From Acidobacteriota bacterium (GTDB lineage Bacteria; Acidobacteriota; Vicinamibacteria; Vicinamibacterales; Fen-181), in contig JADGOB010000011.1 of the NCBI GenBank assembly GCA_017883185.1, positions 1 to 53,233 of the forward strand: a DNA stretch of 53,233 nt, given 5' to 3'. Below, piece after piece: positions 32,867 to 42,469 of this stretch. The position numbers were made by a program, and so were the translations under genes. The notes beneath the pieces are model-generated. The model did no database searches, was not told where the DNA came from, and saw nothing but the letters and a program-made list of their open reading frames with translations. Within the stretch, counting starts at the first letter, position 1. Each line of letters opens with the position of its first letter.

Positions 32867-34264
32867 ATGAAGCGAACCGCAATCGTCGCTCTCCTCGTGT
32901 CGGCGAGTCTGCTGGCCGTCCTCGCCTGGCAGGCGGTGATGCGCCAGAGGGAATACAGCCGCCTCATCGCCGAGGGCGACCGCGCGCTGGCCCGGGACGA
33001 GACGTTTCTGGCCGTCGAAGCGTTCAGCGGCGCGATCGCTCTCCGCCGCGACTCGATGCTCGCCTACCTGAAGCGCGGCGAAACCTACCGGCGGCGGGGA
33101 GAAACCGGCCAGGCGCTGCGGGATTTGAGGAAGGCCGCGGAACTCGATCCCACCGCCACCAAGCCGCAGGAGTTGCTGGGCGACTTGAACGCGAGCCTCG
33201 AGAGGTACGCCCGCGCCGAGGAGAGCTACGAAGCCTACCTCCGGCTCGACGACCGGTCGCCGCGGGTGCTGTACAAGCTGGCGCTCGCGCGCTATCGCTT
33301 CGGTCACCCGAAGCCCGCGCTCATCCCACTCCGGCAGGCGCTCGCGATCGACGATCGGTTTGCTCCTGGCTATTACCTCCTCGGCCTGTGCCTCAAGGCT
33401 CTGGATCAGCCAGGGGAAGCGACGACCGCACTGGAGCGGGCCGTTCAGCTGGAACCGGGCCTCAGTGCCGCACGAGAAACGCTCGCAGAAACCTACGCGG
33501 CGGCGCACCGGGACAAGGAATCGATCAACCAACTGGAGGCGCTGGCGGCCCTCGAACCTGGGCGCCCAGAGCGGCAATTGAGCCTGGGCCTGGCCTACGG
33601 CCGGGCTGGCCGCGCGGACCTGGCCGTCATCACGCTGCGCAGGGTCGCCGAGGACTACCCGGAGAATCCGGAAGTCTACGTCGCGATTGGTCGCGTCTGG
33701 CTGGAGGCCGCGGAAGCGTCGCGCGACCGGGTCTCCCTGAACAAGGCGATAGAGGCACTCGGCGCGGTGGCCAGGCGGAGCAGCCCTGGCAGCGAGGCGC
33801 TGCTGCTGCTTGGGCGCGCGCAGTTGTTGGCCGGCGACATTGGAGCCGCGGAACGAACGCTGAAGCAAGCCACCGCGCAGTTCCCCATCGAACCAGCCGC
33901 CCTGCTCCAGCTCGCGACGGTGGCCGAGCGGGCCGGGCACGCCGGTACCGCCCGAGACGCGCTCATGCGCTACACCGCACTGTCCGGCGACGGCATCCCT
34001 CCGCCCGAGCGCGCGATGCACCTTGGCGACCTGTCGGTGCGCCTAAACGAGCCGGCCGCCGCCGTCGCCTGGTACACCAAGGCGGTGGAAAGCCCGTCAG
34101 CGTTGCCCTCCACGTTTGCCCGGCTGGCCGAGTCGAAGTTCCGCGTCGGCGACCAAGCCGGTGCCCTTGCGTCCGTCGAGCGCGGGTTGCAGCGGGAACC
34201 GCGCGACCCAACCCTGCTGGAACTGCAGCGGCGCCTCAAAGCCGTCGCCCAAGGTGGCCGCTAG
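32867..34264 (+). CDS. TPR-repeat protein with N-terminal membrane anchor (465 aa)
   Basis: A hydrophobic N-terminus (TAIVALLVSASLLAVLAWQAV, about 4-24) followed by a charged flank suggests a signal anchor. From about residue 35 to 455 there are about eleven tetratricopeptide repeats, for example LAYLKRGETYRRRGETGQAL, PRVLYKLALARYRFGHPKPA and YGRAGRADLAVITLRRVAED. TPR proteins act as scaffolds for protein complexes, and the partner is unknown. It stands alone, divergent from the ECF operon and convergent with the permease genes. Confidence 0.82.
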   Translation: MKRTAIVALLVSASLLAVLAWQAVMRQREYSRLIAEGDRALARDETFLAVEAFSGAIALRRDSMLAYLKRGETYRRRGETGQALRDLRKAAELDPTATKPQELLGDLNASLERYARAEESYEAYLRLDDRSPRVLYKLALARYRFGHPKPALIPLRQALAIDDRFAPGYYLLGLCLKALDQPGEATTALERAVQLEPGLSAARETLAETYAAAHRDKESINQLEALAALEPGRPERQLSLGLAYGRAGRADLAVITLRRVAEDYPENPEVYVAIGRVWLEAAEASRDRVSLNKAIEALGAVARRSSPGSEALLLLGRAQLLAGDIGAAERTLKQATAQFPIEPAALLQLATVAERAGHAGTARDALMRYTALSGDGIPPPERAMHLGDLSVRLNEPAAAVAWYTKAVESPSALPSTFARLAESKFRVGDQAGALASVERGLQREPRDPTLLELQRRLKAVAQGGR

Positions 34265-34286
34265 CATGCTGTAACAGTGGTTCGCG

Positions 34287-35093
34287 TCACGCCCGGCCGC
34301 CCATCCCTCGACGCGGGTCCACCCGGTCCCTCAGACCGTCCCCAAGGAAGTTGAACCCGAGCACCAGGAGGGCTATCGCCAGACCGGGAAACACCGTCAG
34401 ATGCGGCGCGTCCAGCAGGTGCGCCCGCCCCCCGTTCAGCATCGTCCCCCAACTCGGCGTGGGCGGCTGCACACCGAGCCCGAGGAAGCTGAGCGACGCT
34501 TCCGCGAGAATCGCACCCGCCATGCCCAGCGTGGACTGCACCATCAGCGTCGGCAGCGTGGCCGGCAGCAGGTGCGTGAGCAGGACGCGCCAGGTACCGG
34601 CGCCGAGCGCGCGGGCCGCCTGGACGAACTCGAACTCGCGGGCACGCAGCACCTGCCCACGCACGAGCCGCGCGTATCCGACCCACCCGATCGCCGAGAG
34701 CGCCAGCACCACGTTGAAAAGGCTCGGCCCGAGAACCGCGACCAGGGCAATCGCCAGCAGGATGCCGGGAAACGCCATCAGGATGTCGATGATTCGGCAG
34801 ATCAACGTGTCGAGACGCCCGCCGACATACCCCGCCGTGGCGCCAAGCAGCGAACCCGCGGTTGCAGACACCGATACGACAGCCAGCCCGACCAGCAGGG
34901 AGATCCGCGCGCCCGCCAGGATTCGCGACAGGATGTCGCGGCCAAGCTCGTCGAGGCCGAACGGGTGATCGAGCATCGGGCCGGCCAGCCGCAGCGAGAG
35001 CACTTGCGACGCCGGATCGTATGGCGCCAAGATCGGCGACAGCACAGCCATCGACACCGCCAGGGCCACGATCATCGCGCCAACGCGGGTCAT
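34287..35093 (-). CDS. ABC transporter permease, DppC type (268 aa)
   Basis: Inner-membrane permease of the peptide/nickel (DppC/OppC) family. It has FGLDELGRDILSRILAGARI at the start and the cytoplasmic ATPase-contact loop RAREFEFVQAARALGAGTWRVL (the EAA motif, about residues 150-172), with about five or six membrane helices. FLGLGVQPPTPSWGTML is typical of the family. The partner DppB-like gene lies upstream, but no ATPase or binding protein gene is near. Confidence 0.9.
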   Translation of the reverse strand: MTRVGAMIVALAVSMAVLSPILAPYDPASQVLSLRLAGPMLDHPFGLDELGRDILSRILAGARISLLVGLAVVSVSATAGSLLGATAGYVGGRLDTLICRIIDILMAFPGILLAIALVAVLGPSLFNVVLALSAIGWVGYARLVRGQVLRAREFEFVQAARALGAGTWRVLLTHLLPATLPTLMVQSTLGMAGAILAEASLSFLGLGVQPPTPSWGTMLNGGRAHLLDAPHLTVFPGLAIALLVLGFNFLGDGLRDRVDPRRGMGGRA

Positions 35094-35129
35094 CGCCCGC
35101 CTCCGACGAACTCCACCGCCGCCCTCGAA

Positions 35130-36050
35130 TCAGTCATACCGAATGCGCGGATCAAGCAGGCCGTACACCAGGTCGGTCGCCAGGTTCACGAACACGTAGG
35201 TGACAGCGATCAGCAGGATGCACCCCTGCACCGCGGGGTAGTCGCGAAAGCTGATCGACTGGATGAGCAGCCGGCCGACGCCGGGCCAGGCGAAGATCGT
35301 TTCCGTGATGATGGCGCCGGTCAGCAGGGACCCGAACTGCAGGCCGGCGATGGTGACGACGGGGATGAGGCTGTTGCGGAAGGCGTGACGAAGAACCGCA
35401 CGCCAGCGCGACGCGCCGCGCGCTCGCGCCGCAACCACGTAGAGTTCGCGGAGTTCCTCGAGCAGGCTGGCGCGGGTCATTCGGGCCAGGATTGCCGCCA
35501 GCGCAGCCCCGAGCGTCACCGCCGGCAGGACGAGATGGAGCGGGGTGCCCCGGCCCGACACCGGCAGCAAGTTCCACTCCACCGCGAAGAGAATCGCCAG
35601 GAGCGGACCCAGCCAGAAATTCGGCACCGAGATCCCGACGAGCGCCAGCGTCATGGCGCCATGGTCGATCCACGAGCCTTTCCTGACCGCCGCCACGATA
35701 CCCAACGGGATGGCCAGCCCCAGCGCCACGATCATCGCGGCCACTGCCAGCTCCGCGGTGGCCGGCATCCGCTCGGCGATCATACGCGCCACCGGCGTAT
35801 TCGTGCGGAACGAGGTGCCCAGGTCGCCGCGCGCGAGGCCGGCGACAAACGTGCCGTACTGCACGTAGAGCGGCCGGTCCAGCCCCAGCCGGGTGCGGAG
35901 GGCGGCGACGTCTGCCGGTGCCGCCCCTTCACCCAGCATCGCCTGCGCGGGGTCGCCGGGCACCAGGTGGATGAGCGAGAACACGAGCGTCGCCACCCCG
36001 ATCAGGACGGGCACGGTGAGGGCCAGGCGACGCAGGAGGTAAGCACCCAT
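35130..36050 (-). CDS. ABC transporter permease, DppB type (306 aa)
   Basis: The first 25 residues form a membrane helix (RRLALTVPVLIGVATLVFSL), followed by LVPGDPAQAMLGEGA, a hallmark of DppB. It has the EAA loop ARGASRWRAVLRHAFRNSLI (about residue 210-229) and a total of about six helices. It starts 2 bases after the stop of the giant sigma-54 regulator, so the three genes likely form one operon. Substrates are probably peptides or similar, and are not fixed by sequence. Confidence 0.9.
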   Translation of the reverse strand: MGAYLLRRLALTVPVLIGVATLVFSLIHLVPGDPAQAMLGEGAAPADVAALRTRLGLDRPLYVQYGTFVAGLARGDLGTSFRTNTPVARMIAERMPATAELAVAAMIVALGLAIPLGIVAAVRKGSWIDHGAMTLALVGISVPNFWLGPLLAILFAVEWNLLPVSGRGTPLHLVLPAVTLGAALAAILARMTRASLLEELRELYVVAARARGASRWRAVLRHAFRNSLIPVVTIAGLQFGSLLTGAIITETIFAWPGVGRLLIQSISFRDYPAVQGCILLIAVTYVFVNLATDLVYGLLDPRIRYD

Positions 36051-36052
36051 CG

Positions 36053-39000
36053 TTACTCGATGCCGAGACGCACCATCAGTTTCGCCAGCCCCTGCCGCGT
36101 GAGCCCGAGGTCGTGCGCGGCCTGCGCCCGCCGGCCGCCGGCCCTTGCGAGCGCCGCCCGCACGAACGTTGCCTCGAACACCCGCCGGGCATCGTCCAGG
36201 TTCCGCGCGCCGGCATCCGCGGCGGCCCGTTCCGCGATCAGAGTGGGCAGGCAGTCCGAACCCACGCTCCCCCGCCTACCGGCCGCCACCGCCAGAGCGG
36301 CCATGACGTTCTGCAACTCGCGCACGTTGCCTGGCCAATCATACCGCGCGAGCGCGGCGAGTGTCGCCGGCGCGAGCGTGCACCGGCTCTCGAGCCGCGC
36401 GGTGGCCGCCCGCCAGAAGTGCGCCGCCAGCAGCGGGATGTCCTCGACCCGCGACCGCAGGGGCGGCACGGCGATTCGAATCACCTCGAGGCGGTAGAGC
36501 AGGTCGCGCCGGAAGGCGCCGGCATCTGCCGCCGGCCGAAGCGGGCGATTGGTGGCCGCGATGATCCGCACGTCCACCGAGCGCGAGAAGTTCTCGCCAA
36601 TGCGCCGAACCTCACCCTCCTGGACCGCGCGCAGCAGTTTCGCCTGGGCGCGCGCCGTCAACTCGCTGACCTCGTCGAGTACGAGGATGCCGCGGTCCGC
36701 TTCCTCGAACAGCCCCTTGCGCTCGGTGACTGCGCCGGTAAACGCCCCGCGCGCGTGACCGAACAGTTCGGCTTCAATCAGGTCGTCGGTGAGCGCCGCG
36801 CAGTTGAGCGCGCACAGCGGCCGGTGCCGACGGGGGCCGAGCCGGTGAATCGCCCGGGCCACCAGTTCCTTGCCGGTGCCGCTTTCTCCTTCGATGACGA
36901 CGTTGAACGGGGCCGGCGCGGCTCGCGCGATTTCGCGTCGCAGGTTCGCCGTCGCCTCGCTGATGCCGACGATCTCGTCTTCCGCCGCCCCTGACGCGTC
37001 CTCAGGCGACGCACGCCGGTCGAGGGCGGTGCGCAGGCATGGCGCGACGGCCGCCGAGGCCGCGGCGAGAACGGACCCTGCGTGTGCCCAGTCGGGCATC
37101 ACGTCGGCCGCCCACCGGCACCCGAACGCGCCGATGATGACGCCGGCAAACCGGACGGGCACACCCGCCTCGAGGCCCGACTCGGTTGACGACGGCGAGA
37201 TCGCCAGGCCGGCGTCGATCGCACGCCGGGCGACCGCTTCCGCGAGCTGGCGGCCGCCATCGGCCGCCAGCACCATCGTCACATCGCGCTCACGTCCAAA
37301 GCAGGCCACCGACACCGCGCGCATCCGCTCGCGCAGGATCGCTGCCACTTGTCGCAGCGCCGCCGCCTCGTCGTCGAACGCCTGGCAGACACCTAGGATC
37401 TCCACCACCGCTTCGACCATCGCGGAACGCGGTTGCGACCCGGGCGCCAGCCCGGGGCCGCGCGGCGACGGCGCGCGAGTTCGCCCCTCGCCTCGGATCA
37501 GACGCTCGAGCGGGAGACCGACGACGACAGGCAGCCGGCGCGGATCCCATCGGGACAACCGCGCAACCAGCGGGCGTGCTTCCACTTCCCTGCCCGCGTT
37601 CACTAGCGCCTGGGCGAGCAGAACCCGCAGGCGGAGCGCGCGCAATGGGGCATGAGCCCGCCGCGCGGCATCCATTCCTTCTTTCGCCTGCTGCCGCAGC
37701 AGCGTGATGTCTCCGAGGGCGCCGAAGAGCGCAGCTTTCGCGCAGCACGCAGCGGCTAGCTCCGTTGGGTTCCCGGATCGCTCCGCTCGATCTCGCGCCT
37801 CGGCCGCCGCCCTGCCGGCACTCGCCAGATCGTCGGTGGCAATTGCGATACGCGCTGCCAGGCAGGCCCGTGCGACGCCCAGGTCGAGCCCGCCAATCGC
37901 CCACGCTCCAGCCCCCACCTGCTCCAGTCCACCCGTCGTTGAGGCCCCGCACAGGCGTTCCCGGGCGCACGTCGCCCTTCCGAGCCGTATCCACTCCGCC
38001 GTGTCGGTCGTGACCGGCTCAACCGCGGGCTCGTCAGGCGTATGCCCGGCAGACGGGGGCAGGTGGAGCCACTCCAGGGCCTCCGCGTGCCGATCCTGCC
38101 AGTAAAGACAGCGAGCAAGCGCCAGCCCGGCGAATGCATGCGTCGAAAGTTCCGACATCTCCTTCGCGGCGATCGCGGCCGAGCGTAGCGCAGCCTCCGC
38201 TTCGCTGAACCTCCCCGCGTCGGTCCGCCCGAGTCCCATGAAGACCGCCGCGCAAATGGCCCGCGCCGCCAGGCGCGCCTGCTCGAAGTGCTGCCGCGCC
38301 ACGTCGAACGCACGGAGCGCCGGCGTCAACTGTCCGCGAACGAGAAGCAGCCGCCCGAGTGCCAGCGCGGCTTCCCCCGCGGCCGGCTCGTCATGCCTCC
38401 GCGCGCTTCTTCCCATCGTCTCCCGCAACAGTCGCTCGGCCTGTGCGTGCCGCCCGCTCGTCGCGGCATCGAAGACCGCGAGCGTCAAGGGACTGCTGTA
38501 CAGCGCGTCGTGCGACCGTCCTGGCGTCCACGCCTGGATCGGCGGCGGGACGGTCGCGGGAACGGGCAGGAGCGAGGCGCCCGACGGCGAGCCTGTGAGA
38601 TAGCCGGCGGATTCTTCTCGCAACCGGAGCGTCCGCGACTCTCCGGCCCAGGCAGCCGGACTGCTCCTGCCGCCCGCCATCGACGGTTCCTCGATGTGCA
38701 ACAACACGTGAGGGAGGTCGCTGGAGAGCCCCAGCGAGAGGAAGAACAGCGCGGCATCCACGTCGGCGTGCGACCCTGTGCCTGGATGAACCAGCAGCAC
38801 GTGGCGGCCGACCACCGCCTCGCGCCAGCGTTCGTGCGCGATGGCGTGCAACCTGTCTCCCTGCAGCACGGCCGACGCGACAGGGATGTAGCCCTGGAGG
38901 CGCGAGGTTCGGGCGAGCATTCGCCAAAGCACCATGCGGACCGGGCCGTTTCCAATCGCAAAGCGGACCACGCGCGGACGTCCGGACACGCCGCCCTTCA

Positions 39001-39625
39001 GGACGTCTGTCAGCCGCTCGGTCAACTCCGCCGCCTGTTCCCCGAAAGCACACGCCGGGGCAGCGCCGTGCAACGGCCGCAGCGTGAGCCCTGCAGGACG
39101 TGAGTGTTCAGCAGATCCGCTGCAGTCTGCCACGAGGGACTCCAGCCGCCGCGCCTGCTGCGCGAGTCGGGCTGCCGATCGCTCCCCAGCGATGTCGCCG
39201 TCGCGGTCTTCGGACAGCGTGAGCCCGGTCTCGTCGTCAGGCATCAGCGCCAGACGGCCAGAGCGATCGATGACGCTGGCCCACTGCAGCCGGCCCGGAG
39301 CGAGCCCTCGCGACATCAGGAAGGCGGCCACCTCCGACAATGAAGCGGCCGTGTGAGGGTCCCGTGCCTTCCAGCGCGACGGTGGGTGTGGACAGACCCA
39401 CGCCTCGAAACAGCTCGCCTGCCCGGCCAGGCCGAAGTCGGCCAGCGGAACGAGGTGCGGATGCGACAGCGCCGAAAGGGCCGCGCACCTCCGCAGCCAT
39501 GCGTCCTGCGCGCGACGATTCGCCAGCGTGACGGGACGAATCCACACCGCGTCGCCGGTGGCCAGGTCGATAGCCTGCTCGGGCTGCGTGACGAAGAATC
39601 GGTCCGCGAAAAGCAGCGGTTCCAT
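36053..39625 (-). CDS. Giant sigma-54-dependent activator with kinase-like, TPR and GAF regions (1190 aa)
   Basis: The order is: a kinase-like N-terminal region (SALSHPHLVPLADFG, about residues 30-150; no catalytic HRD/DFG pair), a long helical TPR-like region (about 340-720), a GAF-like region (about 725-880), an AAA+ sigma-54 interaction domain (about 900-1130), and a Fis-type helix-turn-helix (LARAGGRRAQAAHDLGLTRQ). The AAA+ part has Walker A VIEGESGTGKELVARAI, the GAFTGAVTE loop needed for sigma-54 contact, and Walker B ILVLDEVSEL. All key residues look intact, so it should be active. ATG 39625 was chosen; a GTG start at 39724 would add a hydrophobic stretch. It starts an operon with two DppBC-like permeases. 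Confidence 0.85.
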   Translation of the reverse strand: MEPLLFADRFFVTQPEQAIDLATGDAVWIRPVTLANRRAQDAWLRRCAALSALSHPHLVPLADFGLAGQASCFEAWVCPHPPSRWKARDPHTAASLSEVAAFLMSRGLAPGRLQWASVIDRSGRLALMPDDETGLTLSEDRDGDIAGERSAARLAQQARRLESLVADCSGSAEHSRPAGLTLRPLHGAAPACAFGEQAAELTERLTDVLKGGVSGRPRVVRFAIGNGPVRMVLWRMLARTSRLQGYIPVASAVLQGDRLHAIAHERWREAVVGRHVLLVHPGTGSHADVDAALFFLSLGLSSDLPHVLLHIEEPSMAGGRSSPAAWAGESRTLRLREESAGYLTGSPSGASLLPVPATVPPPIQAWTPGRSHDALYSSPLTLAVFDAATSGRHAQAERLLRETMGRSARRHDEPAAGEAALALGRLLLVRGQLTPALRAFDVARQHFEQARLAARAICAAVFMGLGRTDAGRFSEAEAALRSAAIAAKEMSELSTHAFAGLALARCLYWQDRHAEALEWLHLPPSAGHTPDEPAVEPVTTDTAEWIRLGRATCARERLCGASTTGGLEQVGAGAWAIGGLDLGVARACLAARIAIATDDLASAGRAAAEARDRAERSGNPTELAAACCAKAALFGALGDITLLRQQAKEGMDAARRAHAPLRALRLRVLLAQALVNAGREVEARPLVARLSRWDPRRLPVVVGLPLERLIRGEGRTRAPSPRGPGLAPGSQPRSAMVEAVVEILGVCQAFDDEAAALRQVAAILRERMRAVSVACFGRERDVTMVLAADGGRQLAEAVARRAIDAGLAISPSSTESGLEAGVPVRFAGVIIGAFGCRWAADVMPDWAHAGSVLAAASAAVAPCLRTALDRRASPEDASGAAEDEIVGISEATANLRREIARAAPAPFNVVIEGESGTGKELVARAIHRLGPRRHRPLCALNCAALTDDLIEAELFGHARGAFTGAVTERKGLFEEADRGILVLDEVSELTARAQAKLLRAVQEGEVRRIGENFSRSVDVRIIAATNRPLRPAADAGAFRRDLLYRLEVIRIAVPPLRSRVEDIPLLAAHFWRAATARLESRCTLAPATLAALARYDWPGNVRELQNVMAALAVAAGRRGSVGSDCLPTLIAERAAADAGARNLDDARRVFEATFVRAALARAGGRRAQAAHDLGLTRQGLAKLMVRLGIE

Positions 39626-39749
39626 GACGGCCCCGATCAGGTGCAAGAACACAGCCGCCAGCGTGATCCCCGCGAGAATACCCGGTTTTACGAGGGCAAC
39701 CCCTCGGGGGCGCACCGCGATCACTCCGCGAGAACGCAGAAACTTCGGC

Positions 39750-39755
39750 TAGAAT
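39750..39755 (+). promoter_or_regulatory. -10 element of aroC
   Basis: TAGAAT ends 9 bases before the ATG at 39765, so the leader would be only 2-3 bases long. No -35 match was found. Confidence 0.35.
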
Positions 39756-39764
39756 GGGGCGGAG

Positions 39765-41003
39765 ATGCTGCGCTTTCTGACTGCCGGCGAATCGCACGGT
39801 GAAGCGCTCGTGGCCATCCTCGAGGGCATGCCCGCCGGTCTCCGGCTCTCGCGCAAGGCGATCGATCGCCAGTTGCGCCGACGCCAGGGCGGCTACGGCC
39901 GCGGCCGACGGATGGCGATCGAGGCCGACGGTGTGGAGATCCTCTCCGGTGTCCGGAACGGCGCGACGCTTGGCACACCGGTCGCGCTGTTGATCCGGAA
40001 CAAGGACTGGCCCAACTGGCAGTGGACGATGGCGGTTGACGAGGTACCGCCCGAGTCGGCCGGCGGTGCCCGACGGGCGCCCGTCACCAGGCCTCGTCCC
40101 GGCCACGCGGACCTTGCCGGCGCCCTCAAGTACGGGCACCAGGATCTGCGGAACGTGCTCGAACGGGCCAGCGCGCGCGAAACCGCCGCCCGCGTCGCCC
40201 TCGGTGCCTGCGCCCGCGTCTTCCTCGAGCGGTTCGATATCCAGATCGTCTCGCACGTCACCGCGATTGGCGATGTCCGCCTCAACGACTCCGCGTCGTG
40301 CGCATTCGACGCGGTGTCGACACTCGATGATGACGACCAGGTTCGATGCGTGAACGCGGCGCTGCGGGAGCGGATGGTGGCGGCGATCGACGCGGCCAGA
40401 GCCGCTGGCGACACGCTCGGCGGGACGTTCGAGGTCATCGTGCGCGGTGTACCGCCCGGGCTAGGCAGCTACGCGCAATGGGACCGGCGGCTGGACGGGC
40501 GCATCGCGCAAGCCTTCATGTCGATTCCCGCTATCAAGGCCGTCGAGATCGGCGACGGCGTGGAGGCGGCGTTCCAACCCGGTTCGCTCGTCCACGATCC
40601 GATCCTGCCGGCAGCCGATCCCCGAAGACCCGACCGGCTGACGCGACCGACGAACCACGCGGGTGGCCTTGAAGGCGGCGTGTCGAACGGCGAAGAACTC
40701 CGGATCACCGCGTACATGAAGCCGATTGCGACGCTGATGTCGCCCCTCCCGTCCGTGGATCTGGGCACCGGGCGGGAGGCGCCCGCCACGGTGGAGCGGA
40801 GCGACACCTCCGCGGTCCCCGCCGCGGCGGTCATCGGCGAGGCGGTGCTCGCGATGACGCTGGCCGATGCGTTCCTCGAGAAGTTCGGCGGCGACTCGGT
40901 ACTCGACATTGTGCGCAACTACGACAGCTGGTGCCGGGAGCTGTCGGCGCGCTTCTCCATCCCCGTTCCGACTGGATCCAGAGAGGATTCCCGGCCCCGA
41001 TGA
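39765..41003 (+). CDS. aroC: Chorismate synthase
   Basis: Makes chorismate from EPSP, using reduced FMN. Visible family motifs are FLTAGESHGEALVAILEGMPAG (start), RGYGRG-like GGYGRGRRM, then RPGHADLAGALKYGHQDLRN with ERASARETAARVA in the middle, and GGLEGGVSNGEELR. The C-terminal VLAMTLADAFLEKFGGDS is normal. It leads an operon with def, fmt and rsmB. The aromatic operon at 16161-26764 lacks this step, so aroC supplies its chorismate from a separate transcript. Confidence 0.96.
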   Translation: MLRFLTAGESHGEALVAILEGMPAGLRLSRKAIDRQLRRRQGGYGRGRRMAIEADGVEILSGVRNGATLGTPVALLIRNKDWPNWQWTMAVDEVPPESAGGARRAPVTRPRPGHADLAGALKYGHQDLRNVLERASARETAARVALGACARVFLERFDIQIVSHVTAIGDVRLNDSASCAFDAVSTLDDDDQVRCVNAALRERMVAAIDAARAAGDTLGGTFEVIVRGVPPGLGSYAQWDRRLDGRIAQAFMSIPAIKAVEIGDGVEAAFQPGSLVHDPILPAADPRRPDRLTRPTNHAGGLEGGVSNGEELRITAYMKPIATLMSPLPSVDLGTGREAPATVERSDTSAVPAAAVIGEAVLAMTLADAFLEKFGGDSVLDIVRNYDSWCRELSARFSIPVPTGSREDSRPR

Positions 41004-41509
41004 TTCGCCCCATCGTCAAGTACGGAGAGGAGACGCTACACCGGCACGCAGCGGTCGTCCTCGACATCACCGCGGACATCCATGCGCTCGCCCGTGACAT
41101 GGTGGAAACGATGTACGCCGCGCCGGGGATTGGCCTGGCCGCGCCGCAGGTAGGCGCGCCGATCCGGCTGTTCGTCATCGACCTTTCGCTCGGTCACGAT
41201 CACAGGGGGCTGATCACGCTCGTCAACCCCGAGTTCGTCGAGCGCGAGGGGATGCAGCTCGAAGAAGAGGGCTGCCTGAGCCTGCCGGGGTTCAACGCGA
41301 CGGTGGCGCGGCCCGAACGCGCGACGATCAAGGGGCTCGACCTCGAGGGCCACGAACGGTTCTATACCGGTGACGGCCTCCTGGCCCGCGCGTTCCAGCA
41401 CGAGATGGACCACCTCGACGGCCGCGTGTTCGTCGATCGGCTGCGCGGGATCAAGCGCGACCTAATCGTCCGCCGCATCAGGAAACAAATCCGGTCCGGG
41501 AAGTGGTAA
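41000..41509 (+). CDS. def: Peptide deformylase
   Basis: Removes the N-formyl group from new proteins. The three motifs are GIGLAAPQ (about residues 44-51), EEGCLSLPG (about 91-99) and HEMDHLDG (about 134-141), carrying the Cys and two His metal ligands and the catalytic Glu. It starts at an ATGA overlap with the aroC stop. Length 169 aa is normal. fmt follows at once, the usual pairing. Confidence 0.97.
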   Translation: MIRPIVKYGEETLHRHAAVVLDITADIHALARDMVETMYAAPGIGLAAPQVGAPIRLFVIDLSLGHDHRGLITLVNPEFVEREGMQLEEEGCLSLPGFNATVARPERATIKGLDLEGHERFYTGDGLLARAFQHEMDHLDGRVFVDRLRGIKRDLIVRRIRKQIRSGKW

Positions 41510-41512
41510 CGC

Positions 41513-42469
41513 ATGACGCCGCTCAGGCTGGTCTTCTTCGGCACGCCCGAGTTCGCTGTCCCCACGCTGCGCGACGTGCGGGCACATGGCCACGACGTGG
41601 CGGCGGTCGTCACGCAGCCCGATCGGCCCCGCGGCCGCGGCCAGAAGCCAAGCCCGGGCCCGGTCAAGGCCTTCGCCGAGCGCCACGGGCTGCGGGTCCT
41701 GCAGCCGGAGCGGCTGAAGGACGACGCGTTCCTGGCGGACGTCGCCTCGCTCGCTCCTGACCTTGGCATTGTCGCGGCCTACGGCAAGATCCTGCCCGCC
41801 GCGCTGATCGCGATTCCCCGGCTCGGCCTGATCAACGTGCACGCCTCGCTGCTGCCACGCTGGCGTGGCGCGTCGCCGATCCACCGGGCGGTGATGGCCG
41901 GCGATGCCGACACAGGCGTGTCGATCATGCGTGTGGTGCAGGCGCTCGACGCGGGTGGCGTGTTCGCCATCGCGTACCGGGCGATCGGCCCGGACGAGAC
42001 GAGTGAAGAGGTCGAGCACGACCTGGCAGAGAGTGGCGCCCGCCTGATCCTGCCCGTGATCGACGCGCTCGGAACCGGCGCTGCGAACGAGACACCACAG
42101 GACGACAGCCTGGTGACGTACGCGCCCCGGCTGACGCGCGAGGACGGCCTGATCTCCTGGGAGGCGCCGGCGTTCGCGATTCACAACCAGGTGCGCGGCC
42201 TGTATCCGTGGCCCCACGCGTTCACGTCGCTGGACGGCGCGCGCGTGATCGTCCTGCGCACGTCGGTTGGCTCACACGGCATCGTCCCCCCGCCGAATGC
42301 GCGATCGGGCCAGGTCGTCGCTGTCGATCGCGAGGCGATTGTCGTGGCGGCTGGCGATGGTAGGCCGCTGGCCCTGCTCCAGGTGCAGGCGGAAGGGCGC
42401 CGCGCGGTGAACGCGCGCGAGTTCGCGGCGGGCACCCGGCTCCAACCCGGCGCGCGGTTCGGCACATGA
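41513..42469 (+). CDS. fmt: Methionyl-tRNA formyltransferase
   Basis: Formylates initiator Met-tRNA. Motifs are RLVFFGTPEFAVPTL (start), VTQPDRPRGRG, and INVHASLLPRWRGASPIHRAV (about residues 105-125), which carry the catalytic Asn, His and Asp positions. The C-terminal OB-like domain (from about 205) is present. It ends with an ATGA overlap with rsmB. Confidence 0.97.
   Translation: MTPLRLVFFGTPEFAVPTLRDVRAHGHDVAAVVTQPDRPRGRGQKPSPGPVKAFAERHGLRVLQPERLKDDAFLADVASLAPDLGIVAAYGKILPAALIAIPRLGLINVHASLLPRWRGASPIHRAVMAGDADTGVSIMRVVQALDAGGVFAIAYRAIGPDETSEEVEHDLAESGARLILPVIDALGTGAANETPQDDSLVTYAPRLTREDGLISWEAPAFAIHNQVRGLYPWPHAFTSLDGARVIVLRTSVGSHGIVPPPNARSGQVVAVDREAIVVAAGDGRPLALLQVQAEGRRAVNAREFAAGTRLQPGARFGT

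Noticed and set aside
37098-37900. Possible separate gene on the plus strand within the sigma-54 regulator
   Set aside because: Arg/Pro-rich, no ribosome site, and lies wholly within a frame with clear domain matches.
39638-39660. TGGC...TTGC sequence upstream of the sigma-54 regulator as a -24/-12 promoter
   Set aside because: The GG-GC spacing is 13 bases, not the required 10.
39626-39724. N-terminal extension of the sigma-54 regulator with a hydrophobic helix (GTG 39724)
   Set aside because: No ribosome site, and an anchor before a kinase-like cytoplasmic domain is possible but unsupported; ATG 39625 is simpler.
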